Of a DNA stretch of 64,000 nt, positions 10,017 through 18,085 are shown in pieces. The stretch spans positions 614,422 to 678,421 of the forward strand of contig NZ_CVQP01000007.1 of the NCBI RefSeq assembly GCF_001040705.1, in the 5' to 3' direction. Numbering within the stretch: the stretch's first letter is position 1; every line of letters starts with the position of its first letter. The notes beneath the pieces are model-generated. The model was not told where the DNA came from. It made no database searches and saw only the letters and a program-made list of their open reading frames with translations. The position numbers and the translations under genes were made by a program. The DNA comes from Rhodococcus sp. RD6.2. Its GTDB lineage: Bacteria; Actinomycetota; Actinomycetes; Mycobacteriales; Mycobacteriaceae.

Positions 10017-10136
10017 GTGAATGGATCCTGTCCCGAAACGAGCGAAGGTGCGCTCGGTCCGTTTCTCCGAGCGGTGTCCAGCCGTGACGAATCCGGCCGT
10101 GACGTACCGGCCGAGCGGCGGCAAAGGTGACTGCAG

Positions 10137-10202
10137 TCACGTTAGCCCGGGTTGCGTGACGTAACTTGCCCTGCCGGGACATATTTCTTGCTGTTTCGGG
10201 AC
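10137..10202 (-). promoter_or_regulatory. Predicted AraC-dependent promoter of MFS carrier 1
   Basis: Read on the minus strand: GTCCC at 10202-10198, a second GTCCC at 10180-10176 (22 bp apart start to start), then GCTAACGT beginning 30 bp after the second repeat (10146). The same spacing recurs at 13681-13746 and 16910-16973. Two direct repeats two helical turns apart are typical of AraC/XylS-family sites, and TAACGT would be the -10 hexamer. The region also serves as upstream DNA for the divergent glycosidase gene. Confidence 0.6.
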
Positions 10203-10280
10203 GTGATGTGTTCGCGGTGCCGTGCAGGATGTGGCGCGGGTTACCCTGCACAAAGTTGGACAACTGTTCAGGAGGATGTA

Positions 10281-11753
10281 GTGCGCTTGTCATTCCTTTC
10301 GTCGCTGACGGCGGCGGCAGCCGTCGCCGCGCTGACGCTCGGTACCGCGCCTGCGGCGCAGGCCGCGGATGCAACCGACGGGTGGACGCTGCCGCGGCTG
10401 ACGGTCTCGGACAGCACGATCAGTGACGTCGACGGCCGCACGGTGCTACTCCGCGGGGTGAACGTCAACCAGCTCAACGACTATGCGGACAACGGAACCG
10501 GGCTGCCGACCGTGATGCCGCTCGAACGCGCCGACTTCGCGCGGATGGCGGCGATGGGGTTCAACGTCGTCCGGCTCAACGTTGCATGGTCGGCACTCGA
10601 GCCCACGCCGGGGGCGTTCGACACGGCCTACGTGGACCGGATCCGCACCGCGGTCCGAGATGCGAAGGACCACGGCATCTACACGCTTCTCGACATGCAC
10701 CAGGACGCGTGGGGCAAATTCATCGGCACCCCGCCCGGCGTCTCCTGCCCGCCGCTGACGGAACCCGGGATCGGCTGGGACGGCGCGCCCGAGTGGGCAA
10801 CCATCACCGACGGCTGGACCACCTGCACCGCCGGCGGGGTCCGCGAGGTCTCGCCGGCTGTTGCCCGGGCGTTCCAGGCGTTCTACGACGACGAGCAGGG
10901 AGTGCAGGGCCACCTGGTGTCGACCTGGGCGAAGCTGGCCGCGGAGTTCAAGGACGAACCGGCCGTCGTCGGGTACGACCTGCTCAACGAGCCCAACCCC
11001 GGTCTGCGTGACCCGGTCACCGCCGCCGATCAGCTCGGCCGCTTCTACCAGCGCGCGATCGACGCGATCCGGCAGGCCGAGACCGGCGGATTCGAGCACC
11101 TGGTGATCGTCGAGCCGAGCGCGATCTGGTCCGGCTTCGGCTTGGACGCGATACCGCCTCGGCAGTATCTGACCGATCCGCTGATCGTGTTCTCCCCGCA
11201 CCTCTACAGCCAGTCCATCACCGTGAGCAGCGACTTCCCCAGCGTCGAGGACGGGTTCAAGATCGCTGCGAACGCGGCGGCCGTCTACGGTGCGCCGCTG
11301 TGGACGGGGGAGTGGGGTTGGTGGGGCGACGACGCGGCCGCCGACACCGAACGTTTCCTCGACTCAATGGATCGTCATCGCATCGGCGGCGCCTGGTGGT
11401 CGTGGACCCAGGCATGCGGCGACCCGCACGCCGTGCGCGACGGCAACACCTCGACCATGCAGGAGAACCTGAACCGCGTCGACTGCCCCTCCGGAACCCC
11501 GCTCGGCCCGATCGAGGACGTGGCGGCCGCGCTGTCCCGGGCGTACCCGCGGGCTGTTCCCGGCGTCCTGACGGAGTTGTCGCGAGGCGATTTCAAGGGC
11601 TCCGGGTCGGGTCTGGTGGAGGCGTGGTACCCGGGTTCGGTGCAACCCGACCTGCAGACCGTGAACCTGTCCGACGTCGTGCTGGAACAGCTGGACGGTG
11701 GCTGGCGGATGACGGCCCAGGCGCAGGGCGACTACTCGGTGGCGCAGTCCTGA
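10281..11753 (+). CDS. Secreted GH5 glycoside hydrolase, endoglycoceramidase-like
   Basis: A 490-residue secreted enzyme. A signal peptide with an AxA-type site (TAPAAQA) ends near residue 28. The TIM-barrel carries VLLRGVNVNQ, a DMHQDAWG strand, the acid/base Glu237 in LLNEPNPG and the nucleophile Glu344 in WTGEWGWW. The ending AYPRAVPG and domain order resemble Rhodococcus endoglycoceramidases and related GH5 glycosidases acting on glycolipids; the true substrate is inferred only. GTG start with GGAGGA seven bases upstream. Divergent from MFS carrier 1 and followed by a strong terminator. Confidence 0.82.
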   Translation: MRLSFLSSLTAAAAVAALTLGTAPAAQAADATDGWTLPRLTVSDSTISDVDGRTVLLRGVNVNQLNDYADNGTGLPTVMPLERADFARMAAMGFNVVRLNVAWSALEPTPGAFDTAYVDRIRTAVRDAKDHGIYTLLDMHQDAWGKFIGTPPGVSCPPLTEPGIGWDGAPEWATITDGWTTCTAGGVREVSPAVARAFQAFYDDEQGVQGHLVSTWAKLAAEFKDEPAVVGYDLLNEPNPGLRDPVTAADQLGRFYQRAIDAIRQAETGGFEHLVIVEPSAIWSGFGLDAIPPRQYLTDPLIVFSPHLYSQSITVSSDFPSVEDGFKIAANAAAVYGAPLWTGEWGWWGDDAAADTERFLDSMDRHRIGGAWWSWTQACGDPHAVRDGNTSTMQENLNRVDCPSGTPLGPIEDVAAALSRAYPRAVPGVLTELSRGDFKGSGSGLVEAWYPGSVQPDLQTVNLSDVVLEQLDGGWRMTAQAQGDYSVAQS

Positions 11754-11758
11754 ACACG

Positions 11759-11800
11759 ACCGGACCTGCTGTGGGGGTTGCCCCCCACAGCAGGTCCGGT
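11759..11800. terminator. Bidirectional terminator between convergent genes
   Basis: Perfect 19-bp inverted repeat (11759-11777 with 11782-11800) and a 4-nt loop, placed between the glycosidase stop and the stop of the convergent MFS gene. A downstream T-tract is lacking on both strands, but stem strength and position strongly suggest termination in both directions. Confidence 0.8.
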
Positions 11801-11811
11801 TCGTTGCCGAG

Positions 11812-13167
11812 CTATGCGCGCGCAGCGGCGGCGGCACTCTGCTCGGTGAGCTTCCGCAGCCCGGCGGGGTAGGCCCGCTTGCCGATGAGCAGCGCGGCGA
11901 TGGCGAGCACGTACACCAGCGGCGCCAGCTGCAGGGCGCCGAGCAGGCCCAGGTGGTCGGCGAGTACGCCGATCAGGAACGGACCGGTCGCGAGGCCGAG
12001 GATGTTGTTGGCGACGGTGAGGGATCCGAGCGCCGACGATCGGACCGACGGGTGGGTCAGGCTGGCCACCATCGCGGCGGTGGGCCCGGACGAGCCGGCC
12101 GAGAAGAACGCGCCGATGCCGAGCAGGATCAGCTGGGGCGCTCCGGTGTCCAGTGCGAATGCGCCGCCGAGCGCAGCGAGCGAGATGACGCAGAATGCGA
12201 CGGCACTGGACCACTTGGCCGCCGGGTTGTTCCGGCCGACCCGGTCGGTGATCATGCCGCACACCACCATGCCGGTTCCGATGAGGAGCACGAACACCGA
12301 GGCGATGACGCCTGCCTTGTCGGGGGCCAGGCCGTAGTACCGGTTGAAGAAGCTGGGGGTCCAGGCGAGCAGCACGGCGGCGGTGAACATCTGGAGTCCG
12401 CCGCCGAGGTACGCGCACCAGACCGCCGGGTTCGTGAACAGCGTGGACACCGGCACGCGGATTCCGGCCGCCGCGGGCCCTGCGGTGTGCGGGTCCTGCT
12501 CGGTGTTGTACTCGGCCAGGCGGCGTTCGGTGACGACGGCGCGGAACACGGCCACGAGCAGGAGGCCGAGGACGGCCATCGCCGCGAACGACCACCGCCA
12601 GCTCAGGTGCACTGCGATCACGCCACCGAGCGAGACGCCGACGACCGAGCCGAACGATCCGCCTGCCATGAAGGCACCGCTCAACGTCGAGTGCACGCGG
12701 GGGGCGAACACGCTGAGCACCAACGCGATTCCGACGCTGCCGTAGGCGGCCTCGCCGACACCGACCAGGAACCGGGCGGCAAGCATCTGTTCGTAGTTTG
12801 CCGCGATCGCGCAGAACAGTGTCGCGACGCTCCAGACCACGGCCATGAGGACGAGACTGCGTACGCGGCCCCATCGGTCGGCCAGGAGCGAGAGCGGGAA
12901 GGTGAGCAGGCCGACCATGAGGGCCACGATGCTGGTGAGTGAGGCCAGCTGCGAATCCGTCAGGGCCCAGTCGGCTTTCAGGAACGGGAACACCGCGCTG
13001 AGTACCTGGCGGGACATGTAGTCCGACAGCAGGAGTGCGAATGTGAGTCCGAACACGGCCCAGGGGTAGATGCGCCTGCGGTTCCGTGTGCTGTTCATCG
13101 TCGGTCCCGGGCTGGTGGGATCGTCGGTCCCGAGCGGCTCGGGGGTCGTGGTGGTGGTGAGTCCCAT
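11812..13167 (-). CDS. MFS transporter, ACS/aromatic-acid permease type (carrier 2)
   Basis: A 451-residue twelve-helix carrier closely related to carrier 1 along its length (shared YMSRQVLSAVFP and SLLADRWGRVRS). It differs by a Thr/Pro-rich N-terminal extension of about 40 residues before the first helix. The ATG at 13167 has an ideal GAGGAG eight bases upstream. It is 50 bp downstream of the CMD-family gene and probably cotranscribed with it from the GTCCC-type promoter at 13681-13746. Substrate unknown; likely an organic acid handled by the catabolic operon at 17-24 kb. Confidence 0.85.
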   Translation of the reverse strand: MGLTTTTTPEPLGTDDPTSPGPTMNSTRNRRRIYPWAVFGLTFALLLSDYMSRQVLSAVFPFLKADWALTDSQLASLTSIVALMVGLLTFPLSLLADRWGRVRSLVLMAVVWSVATLFCAIAANYEQMLAARFLVGVGEAAYGSVGIALVLSVFAPRVHSTLSGAFMAGGSFGSVVGVSLGGVIAVHLSWRWSFAAMAVLGLLLVAVFRAVVTERRLAEYNTEQDPHTAGPAAAGIRVPVSTLFTNPAVWCAYLGGGLQMFTAAVLLAWTPSFFNRYYGLAPDKAGVIASVFVLLIGTGMVVCGMITDRVGRNNPAAKWSSAVAFCVISLAALGGAFALDTGAPQLILLGIGAFFSAGSSGPTAAMVASLTHPSVRSSALGSLTVANNILGLATGPFLIGVLADHLGLLGALQLAPLVYVLAIAALLIGKRAYPAGLRKLTEQSAAAAARA

Positions 13168-13217
13168 TATTGCTCCTCGGGCGGGCAGGAATGTGGTGTC
13201 GGGTTGCGGAGCGACGG

Positions 13218-13610
13218 TCAGGACGCGGCGCGGCGGGACTCGAACGCGTCGAGTTCTTCCTCGAGGATGGGGACGCCCAGGTTGCAGGCGTGGATGCCGA
13301 GAACGCTCACCATCTGGAGAACCGTGAGGATCTCCTCTCGGGAGACCCCGAGTTCGAGAGCGGCCCGGATGTGCCGGCGCACTCCGGGTGCATACATGTG
13401 GGTGGCCGCGGCGTCGATGGCGATGCTGAGGAGTTCGACGAACTCGGGGGAGAACACGCCGCGCCGGATGGGTGTGGCGTTCATCGCCATGAACTGCTCG
13501 GTCCACTCGGGATCCCAGTCGGACAGGGTGTCCCACAGTGGGTTCCAGTTGCCGCTGCGACGCATCCCGTCGATGGTCGGGGTGTGCGGCGGTTCGGAGT
13601 TGGTGTTCAT
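13218..13610 (-). CDS. Carboxymuconolactone decarboxylase (CMD) family protein
   Basis: A 130-residue protein with the CMD/AhpD-like helical core: AATHMYAPGVRRHIRAALEL then GVSREEILTVLQMVSVLGIH. The CxxC pair of AhpD peroxidases is not present (the position reads THMY), so a redox role is unlikely; the fold is closer to decarboxylase-type members. The true reaction is open, as CMD proteins also appear as accessory proteins in degradation clusters. First gene of a likely two-gene operon with MFS carrier 2. Confidence 0.8.
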   Translation of the reverse strand: MNTNSEPPHTPTIDGMRRSGNWNPLWDTLSDWDPEWTEQFMAMNATPIRRGVFSPEFVELLSIAIDAAATHMYAPGVRRHIRAALELGVSREEILTVLQMVSVLGIHACNLGVPILEEELDAFESRRAAS

Positions 13611-13680
13611 GCAGCACTCGTTTCACGCGTGGGGTGAATGGGGTGACGCAGGACGCGCCCCCCGCCGAAAGTGGCGTAGA

Positions 13681-13746
13681 TCACGTTAGCGCGATCATCG
13701 GCTGCATTCTTATCCCTACGGGACGCAGTTCTGTGCATCTCGGGAC
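13681..13746 (-). promoter_or_regulatory. Predicted AraC-dependent promoter of the CMD/MFS operon
   Basis: Read on the minus strand: GTCCC at 13746-13742 and at 13724-13720 (22 bp apart), then GCTAACGTGA starting 30 bp further on (13690-13681). The decamer TCACGTTAGC and its distance to the repeats are identical to those at the MFS carrier 1 promoter. The centre of the repeats lies about 120 bp upstream of the CMD start codon. Confidence 0.6.
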
Positions 13747-13816
13747 ACTCGGTGCGCATGGAAGGGCGCCGTGTGGCAGTTTCGCAAACTGCCTCCCGCC
13801 GTCACGCCAGTGATGT

Positions 13817-13840
13817 CAACATTGATGACAACATTGATGA
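13817..13840. repeat. Tandem 12-bp direct repeat
   Basis: Two perfect adjacent copies of CAACATTGATGA, unusually A/T-rich for this genome. They lie 70-93 bp upstream of the tetR start in the CMD-tetR intergenic region. Each copy contains a near-dyad (TGTCA upstream, TGACA downstream), so it may be a regulator site or promoter of the tetR gene. The rest of this 299-bp gap holds the CMD promoter and a hairpin. Confidence 0.4.
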
Positions 13841-13850
13841 CAGCTTGCCC

Positions 13851-13890
13851 GTGAGTCCTTCTGGCCCCTGAGTGGACCAGAAGGACTCAC
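13851..13890. terminator. Perfect 14-bp hairpin just upstream of tetR
   Basis: GTGAGTCCTTCTGG (13851-13864) and its exact complement (13877-13890) enclose a 12-nt loop. The structure ends two bases before the tetR ribosome-binding site AGGAGG. It could be an operator, a terminator isolating tetR from antisense transcription, or a 5' leader structure affecting translation; sequence alone does not decide. Confidence 0.4.
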
Positions 13891-13909
13891 GACAGGAGGG
13901 ACACAACGA

Positions 13910-14593
13910 ATGGTCGACGACGGTTCACGCACGCGGTTGACGCCCGAGGTGATCGTGGACGCCGCCGTTCGGATCGCCGCACGGGGCCGCCCGGACGGGC
14001 TGACCGGACGCGCGCTCGGCGAGGAGCTCGGGGTCGACCGGTCGGCGGTGTGGCGACACTTCGCCGACAAGGACGCGCTCCTGCGCGCGGTCGGCGACCG
14101 GCTGCTGACGATGGCGCACGAGCGCGTCCCCGCCGGGCTCGGCCCGAAGGAGCGGATGGAACACCTCGCAGGCGCGGTGATCGCGGTGTTCACCGAGCAC
14201 CCCCACGTCGGCGCCGCCGTGGCCCCGCGCACCACCCGCGGCCCCGGCGAATTCGCCCTTGTCGAGATGATGCTCACCGCGCTCGACGAGCTGGGGCTCG
14301 AACCGGCGGATGTGGTCCGCTATCAGCGGATGCTGGCCGAGTCCGTGCTGTCGTACGCAGGGATGCGGGCCGGCTACGCGATCCTGCCGGACACGCTGCG
14401 CGCGGGCGATCAACGCGCCTGGGCCCACGAGTACGTGGGCGCGGACCCGGCGAGGTACCCCGCGATCGCCGCACACGCCCCCGCGCTCGCCGAGCTGAGC
14501 CCGGACCTGGTGCTCGACACCCTGATCGAGGCGTTCTGGACGGCCGTCGACGCCAAGGCCAACGCCGCGGCCACCCGCGAGCACGCTGACTGA
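13910..14593 (+). CDS. TetR/AcrR family transcriptional regulator
   Basis: A 227-residue regulator. The N-terminal helix-turn-helix reads LTGRALGEELGVDRSAVWRH then FADKDALLRAVGD (residues about 26-58), followed by an all-helical ligand-binding domain typical of the TetR C-terminal class seen in MAB_4687/Rv-type repressors. ATG at 13910 has AGGAGG nine bases upstream. It is 56 bp ahead of the NylB-like hydrolase gene on the same strand, so it probably controls that gene and itself. Ligand unknown. Confidence 0.88.
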   Translation: MVDDGSRTRLTPEVIVDAAVRIAARGRPDGLTGRALGEELGVDRSAVWRHFADKDALLRAVGDRLLTMAHERVPAGLGPKERMEHLAGAVIAVFTEHPHVGAAVAPRTTRGPGEFALVEMMLTALDELGLEPADVVRYQRMLAESVLSYAGMRAGYAILPDTLRAGDQRAWAHEYVGADPARYPAIAAHAPALAELSPDLVLDTLIEAFWTAVDAKANAAATREHAD

Positions 14594-14649
14594 CCACGCC
14601 TGCACGGTGCCACCGACCCACCATCCCCGAGATCGAGGATCAGCCACGC

Positions 14650-15870
14650 ATGACCGAGCCCAGCACCACCGCGATCGAGCCCCCCGCAGCCGAGGCCGGA
14701 GCCCCACGTAAGCGCTCTCGCCTGCGCACGGCCGCGATCGTCGTCCCGGTGGTCGCCGCGACGCTGGTGGCGGGGACCTATGCCGCCGCCGCTGTGCTCG
14801 AGATCCCGGCGCCGCCGACCCTGGTCCGACTACTGACCGAGGCACCGTCGAAGCAGGGCGAGCTGTACCCCTCGCGCGCGGTGGCGGCATCGCCCGATCC
14901 CACTCCGCTGCAGGCGAACCCGACTCCGCTGCCCGAGACGGTGCCGTGGAAGGGCGAGCAGATCCCGGTCGCGCAGTTCCTCGAGACCACCCACACCAAC
15001 GCCTTCCTGGTCCTCCGCGACAGCGCCCTCACCCACGAGTGGTACCGCGACGGTGTCGAGGCCACGACGCCGCTGGCGTCGTGGTCGATGGCCAAGTCGG
15101 TCGTCGCGCTGATGATCGGGCAGGCGATCGACGCGGGCACGCTCCGCGAGGACAACCGGCTCGTCGATGTCCTGCCGGAGCTCGCGACCGGCGGCGAGTA
15201 CGACTCCGTCACGGTGCGGGACCTGCTGGACATGACCGCGGGCGTCGATGTGTCCGAGAACTACAACCCGTACTGGCCGCTCACCGGCACGGCCCGGATG
15301 TACCTGACCCAGGACCTCGACGAATTCGTCGCCGACCACCGCGAGGTCACGTACACGCCTGGCAGCGAAGGCGACTACCGGAGCGTCGAGACCCAGCTCC
15401 TCGGACAGGTGCTGGCCCGGGTCGAGGGGAAGCCGCTCACCGAGCTGCTCGAGCGGAACCTGTGGGCCCCGATCGGCGCCGAGGACGGCGCTACCTGGAA
15501 TCTCGACCGGCCCGGCGGCCAGGAAAAGGCGTTCTGTTGCCTCAACGCGACCGCCCGCGACTACGCCAAGATCGGCCGGCTCGTCCTCGACGGTGGGCGC
15601 GCAGGTGACACCCAGGTCGTCCCGCCCGCATGGATCGAACGCATCAGCACCCCTGCCCCGCACCGGGTCACGAACGAGAAGTGGGGTTACTCCGCGCAGT
15701 GGTGGCACCCCACCCCCGACAGCCCGGATCTGTCCGCGCTCGGAGTCTACGGCCAGTACACCTATGTCGACCCGGCCACCGGCACCGTCATCGTCAAGCT
15801 CAGCGACCACGGCACCGAGCAGGACGAGGAGGCGACGTTCGAGGTGTTCCGGGCGATCGCGGGCCGCTAG
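14650..15870 (+). CDS. Membrane-anchored serine hydrolase, beta-lactamase/NylB-like
   Basis: A 406-residue class C beta-lactamase-fold hydrolase. An N-terminal membrane anchor lies at about residues 25-50. The nucleophile motif is Ser146-Met-Ala-Lys149, the second-motif Tyr is in GDYRSVETQ, and a KTG-equivalent strand appears as VKLSDHG. The pattern resembles 6-aminohexanoate-dimer hydrolases (NylB) and EstB-type esterases more than true beta-lactamases, so amide or ester hydrolysis outside the membrane is likely. Cotranscribed with the preceding tetR. Its TAG stop lies in CTAG, which also supplies the stop of the convergent araC gene. Confidence 0.82.
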   Translation: MTEPSTTAIEPPAAEAGAPRKRSRLRTAAIVVPVVAATLVAGTYAAAAVLEIPAPPTLVRLLTEAPSKQGELYPSRAVAASPDPTPLQANPTPLPETVPWKGEQIPVAQFLETTHTNAFLVLRDSALTHEWYRDGVEATTPLASWSMAKSVVALMIGQAIDAGTLREDNRLVDVLPELATGGEYDSVTVRDLLDMTAGVDVSENYNPYWPLTGTARMYLTQDLDEFVADHREVTYTPGSEGDYRSVETQLLGQVLARVEGKPLTELLERNLWAPIGAEDGATWNLDRPGGQEKAFCCLNATARDYAKIGRLVLDGGRAGDTQVVPPAWIERISTPAPHRVTNEKWGYSAQWWHPTPDSPDLSALGVYGQYTYVDPATGTVIVKLSDHGTEQDEEATFEVFRAIAGR

Positions 15871-16871
15871 GCCTCCGAGCGGGTGCGCCACTCCCGGGGG
15901 CTCATGCCGAAGTGCCGGCTGAACCACCGGGAGAAGCTGCTGGGCGTGGAGAACGCGAGCATTTCGGAGATCTCGGTGAGCGAGTAGCGCCGGCTGCTCA
16001 CCATGCGGTTCGCGAGTTCGGCCCGGGTCTCGTCGAGAACGGTGGTGAACGTCAACCCCGACTTGGCCAGGTGGCGGTGCACGGTGCGGCGGTCGACGCC
16101 GAGGCTGCGCGCGACCTGATCGACGGAGCAGCGTCCCGTCGGAAGGAGCAGTTCGACAAGCTCGCGGACTCGCGTGGTGGTCGTGGGTTCCTCGGGGACG
16201 GCGACGGTGTCGAGGACTTGGCGGACGTAGGACCGGAGCAGGGGGTCGGACAGCCTGTTGGGCTGGTCGAGGTCGCTGGTGTACGCGACGATTCCGGAGT
16301 ATTCGGCCTCGAACCTCAGTGGTGCCCCGAACACCCGCCGATGGGTGGTGTCGTCCGCGGGTCGGGGGTGCTCGAAGCAGACCGACACGGGATGCCAACG
16401 CTCGCCCAGTAGTTGGGCGAGCAGTTGGTAGGTCGCAGTCACTGCCAGTTCGACGGACTGGCGAACGGGCATCGGCTCACCGGTGTCGACGTGGATCCGA
16501 ATGGTCGAGAGCCCGTCGCGCTCCGACAGACGAATGTGCAGGGACTCGTTGAACATGTGCTGGTATCTGATCAGCAGGCGGACGGCGCCGCGGGCGTCGG
16601 GCTCCTCGCGCAGGCTGACGCTGAGCGGGCCAAGTGTCGAGAGGCGGCGACGGTCCGCGAGCTTGAGGGCGAAGTCCGGTCTGTCGGACACGGCGGCGGA
16701 CAGTTCGAGCAGGCGCGCGACCGAGCCCGCGGGCACCCAACGGTCCTGCAGGTCGAGGCTCGCGGGGTCGAGATCGACGCTGCGCATCAGCTGGATCGGA
16801 TCGAGTGACAGGGATCGGCTCAGGTCGATGTAGCCGGTCAGTGCGGCGTAGCGGGCGAGTGGCTTGCTCAC
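15867..16871 (-). CDS. AraC family transcriptional regulator
   Basis: A 334-residue regulator with an N-terminal 'arabinose-binding-like' domain of the OruR/VirF type (YAALTGYIDLSRSLSLDPIQ onwards) and a C-terminal double helix-turn-helix: SVDQVARSLGVDRRTVHRHL and SLTEISEMLAFSTPSSFSRW with FGMSPREWR at the end. GTG start at 16871. Divergent from qor across a 204-bp gap containing GTCCC direct repeats; the same repeats precede two other transcription units, so this protein is the best candidate for their shared activator. Extra GTCCC copies at 16876 and 16899 may serve autoregulation. Confidence 0.88.
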   Translation of the reverse strand: MSKPLARYAALTGYIDLSRSLSLDPIQLMRSVDLDPASLDLQDRWVPAGSVARLLELSAAVSDRPDFALKLADRRRLSTLGPLSVSLREEPDARGAVRLLIRYQHMFNESLHIRLSERDGLSTIRIHVDTGEPMPVRQSVELAVTATYQLLAQLLGERWHPVSVCFEHPRPADDTTHRRVFGAPLRFEAEYSGIVAYTSDLDQPNRLSDPLLRSYVRQVLDTVAVPEEPTTTTRVRELVELLLPTGRCSVDQVARSLGVDRRTVHRHLAKSGLTFTTVLDETRAELANRMVSSRRYSLTEISEMLAFSTPSSFSRWFSRHFGMSPREWRTRSEA

Positions 16872-16909
16872 GGCGGTCCCATTCTGTCGGGCCTGATCGT
16901 CCCGGCGTT

Positions 16910-16973
16910 GTCCCGAATCGGCAACAAATATGTCCCCTCAGGGTAAGTGTGATGGGCGACTCGTGGCTACTGT
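16910..16973 (+). promoter_or_regulatory. Predicted AraC-dependent promoter of the qor-ligase operon
   Basis: GTCCC at 16910-16914 and at 16932-16936 (22 bp apart), then GCTACTGT starting at 16966, 30 bp after the second repeat. The interval between the repeats resembles that of the MFS carrier 1 site (shared GTCCCGAA at one end and AAATATGTCCC at the other). The predicted start of transcription would be about 95 bp before the qor ATG. Lies between the divergent araC and qor genes. Confidence 0.62.
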
Positions 16974-17075
16974 TGTGTCATCAACATCACAACACCGGCG
17001 GGTGAAACTCCGAAATGTGTTGTGGCTCAACGGGTGGATCCCGCCCCAGAACGGTACCGATCGAGGAGAACTCAC

Positions 17076-18050
17076 ATGGCACACGCGATCCGCTTCCACG
17101 AGACCGGCGGCCCCGAGGTCCTGAAGTGGGAGTCCGTCGAGGTCGGTGACCCGGGAGCCGGTGAGGTCCGCGTCCGGCACGAAGCCGTCGGACTGAACTT
17201 CGCGGACACCTACTTCCGGACCGGCCTGTACCCGGCTCCGCTGCCCGCGGGAATGGGTGTCGAGGCCGCCGGTGTCGTCGAGGCGGTCGGCGCCGGTGTC
17301 ACCGGCTTCCGCGAAGGTGATCGCGTCACCTACACCGGTAGCCCCCTCGGTGCGTACAGCACGGAGCGTGTGATGCCGGCCGAGCACCTGATCGCCGTGC
17401 CCGACGGGATCGCACTCCAGACGGCGGCCGCAATGACCATGCGCGGCCTGACCACGTCCTACCTGCTGCGCCGGATCCATCCGCTCAGCGCAGGCGACAC
17501 GGTGTTGCTGCACGCGGCGGCGGGCGGGGTTGGACTCATCTTCACCCAGTGGGCGAAGCTCTTGGGCGTCAACGTGATCGGCACCGTCTCCTCGGACGAG
17601 AAGGCCGCCGTTGCCCGGGCGCACGGTTGCAGTGAGGTCATCGTCTACACCCGGGAGAACGTCGCAGAGCGAGTTCGTGAGATCACGGAGGGCAAGGGCG
17701 TCCCGGTCGTGTACGACAGCATCGGGGCATCGACCTTCCAGTCGTCCATCGACTCGCTGGCACGGCGTGGCCTCCTCGTCGCCTTCGGTACCGCGTCCGG
17801 GCCGATCCCGCCGATCGACGCCATGCAGCTCGCGGTGAAGGGGTCGCTGTTCGTGACCCGCCCGGCTCTTGCGGACTACATCGCCGACCCGGCCGAGCGC
17901 TCCGAACTCGCGGGAGAGCTGTTCGACCACGTCGCCGCAGGCCGGATCTCCATCGAGATCAACCAGCAGTACGCGCTCGACGATGCCGTCCGTGCCCACC
18001 GGGACCTGGAAGCCGGCCGCAGCGTCGGCTCGTCGGTCTTCACCTGCTGA
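17076..18050 (+). CDS. qor: NADPH:quinone oxidoreductase / zinc-independent MDR enzyme
   Basis: A 324-residue quinone-oxidoreductase-type MDR protein. It has the substrate-domain start AIRFHETGGPEVLKWESVEV, the NADPH-binding AAAGGVGLIFTQWAKLLG and no zinc ligands, and its length matches Qor. It may reduce an enone or quinone-like pathway intermediate. ATG at 17076 follows GAGGAG. First gene of the operon under the predicted AraC-type promoter; the dioxygenase gene follows after 35 bp. Confidence 0.88.
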   Translation: MAHAIRFHETGGPEVLKWESVEVGDPGAGEVRVRHEAVGLNFADTYFRTGLYPAPLPAGMGVEAAGVVEAVGAGVTGFREGDRVTYTGSPLGAYSTERVMPAEHLIAVPDGIALQTAAAMTMRGLTTSYLLRRIHPLSAGDTVLLHAAAGGVGLIFTQWAKLLGVNVIGTVSSDEKAAVARAHGCSEVIVYTRENVAERVREITEGKGVPVVYDSIGASTFQSSIDSLARRGLLVAFGTASGPIPPIDAMQLAVKGSLFVTRPALADYIADPAERSELAGELFDHVAAGRISIEINQQYALDDAVRAHRDLEAGRSVGSSVFTC

Positions 18051-18085
18051 GACCAGTCCTCACCTGCCGAGAAAGCGAGACGACC

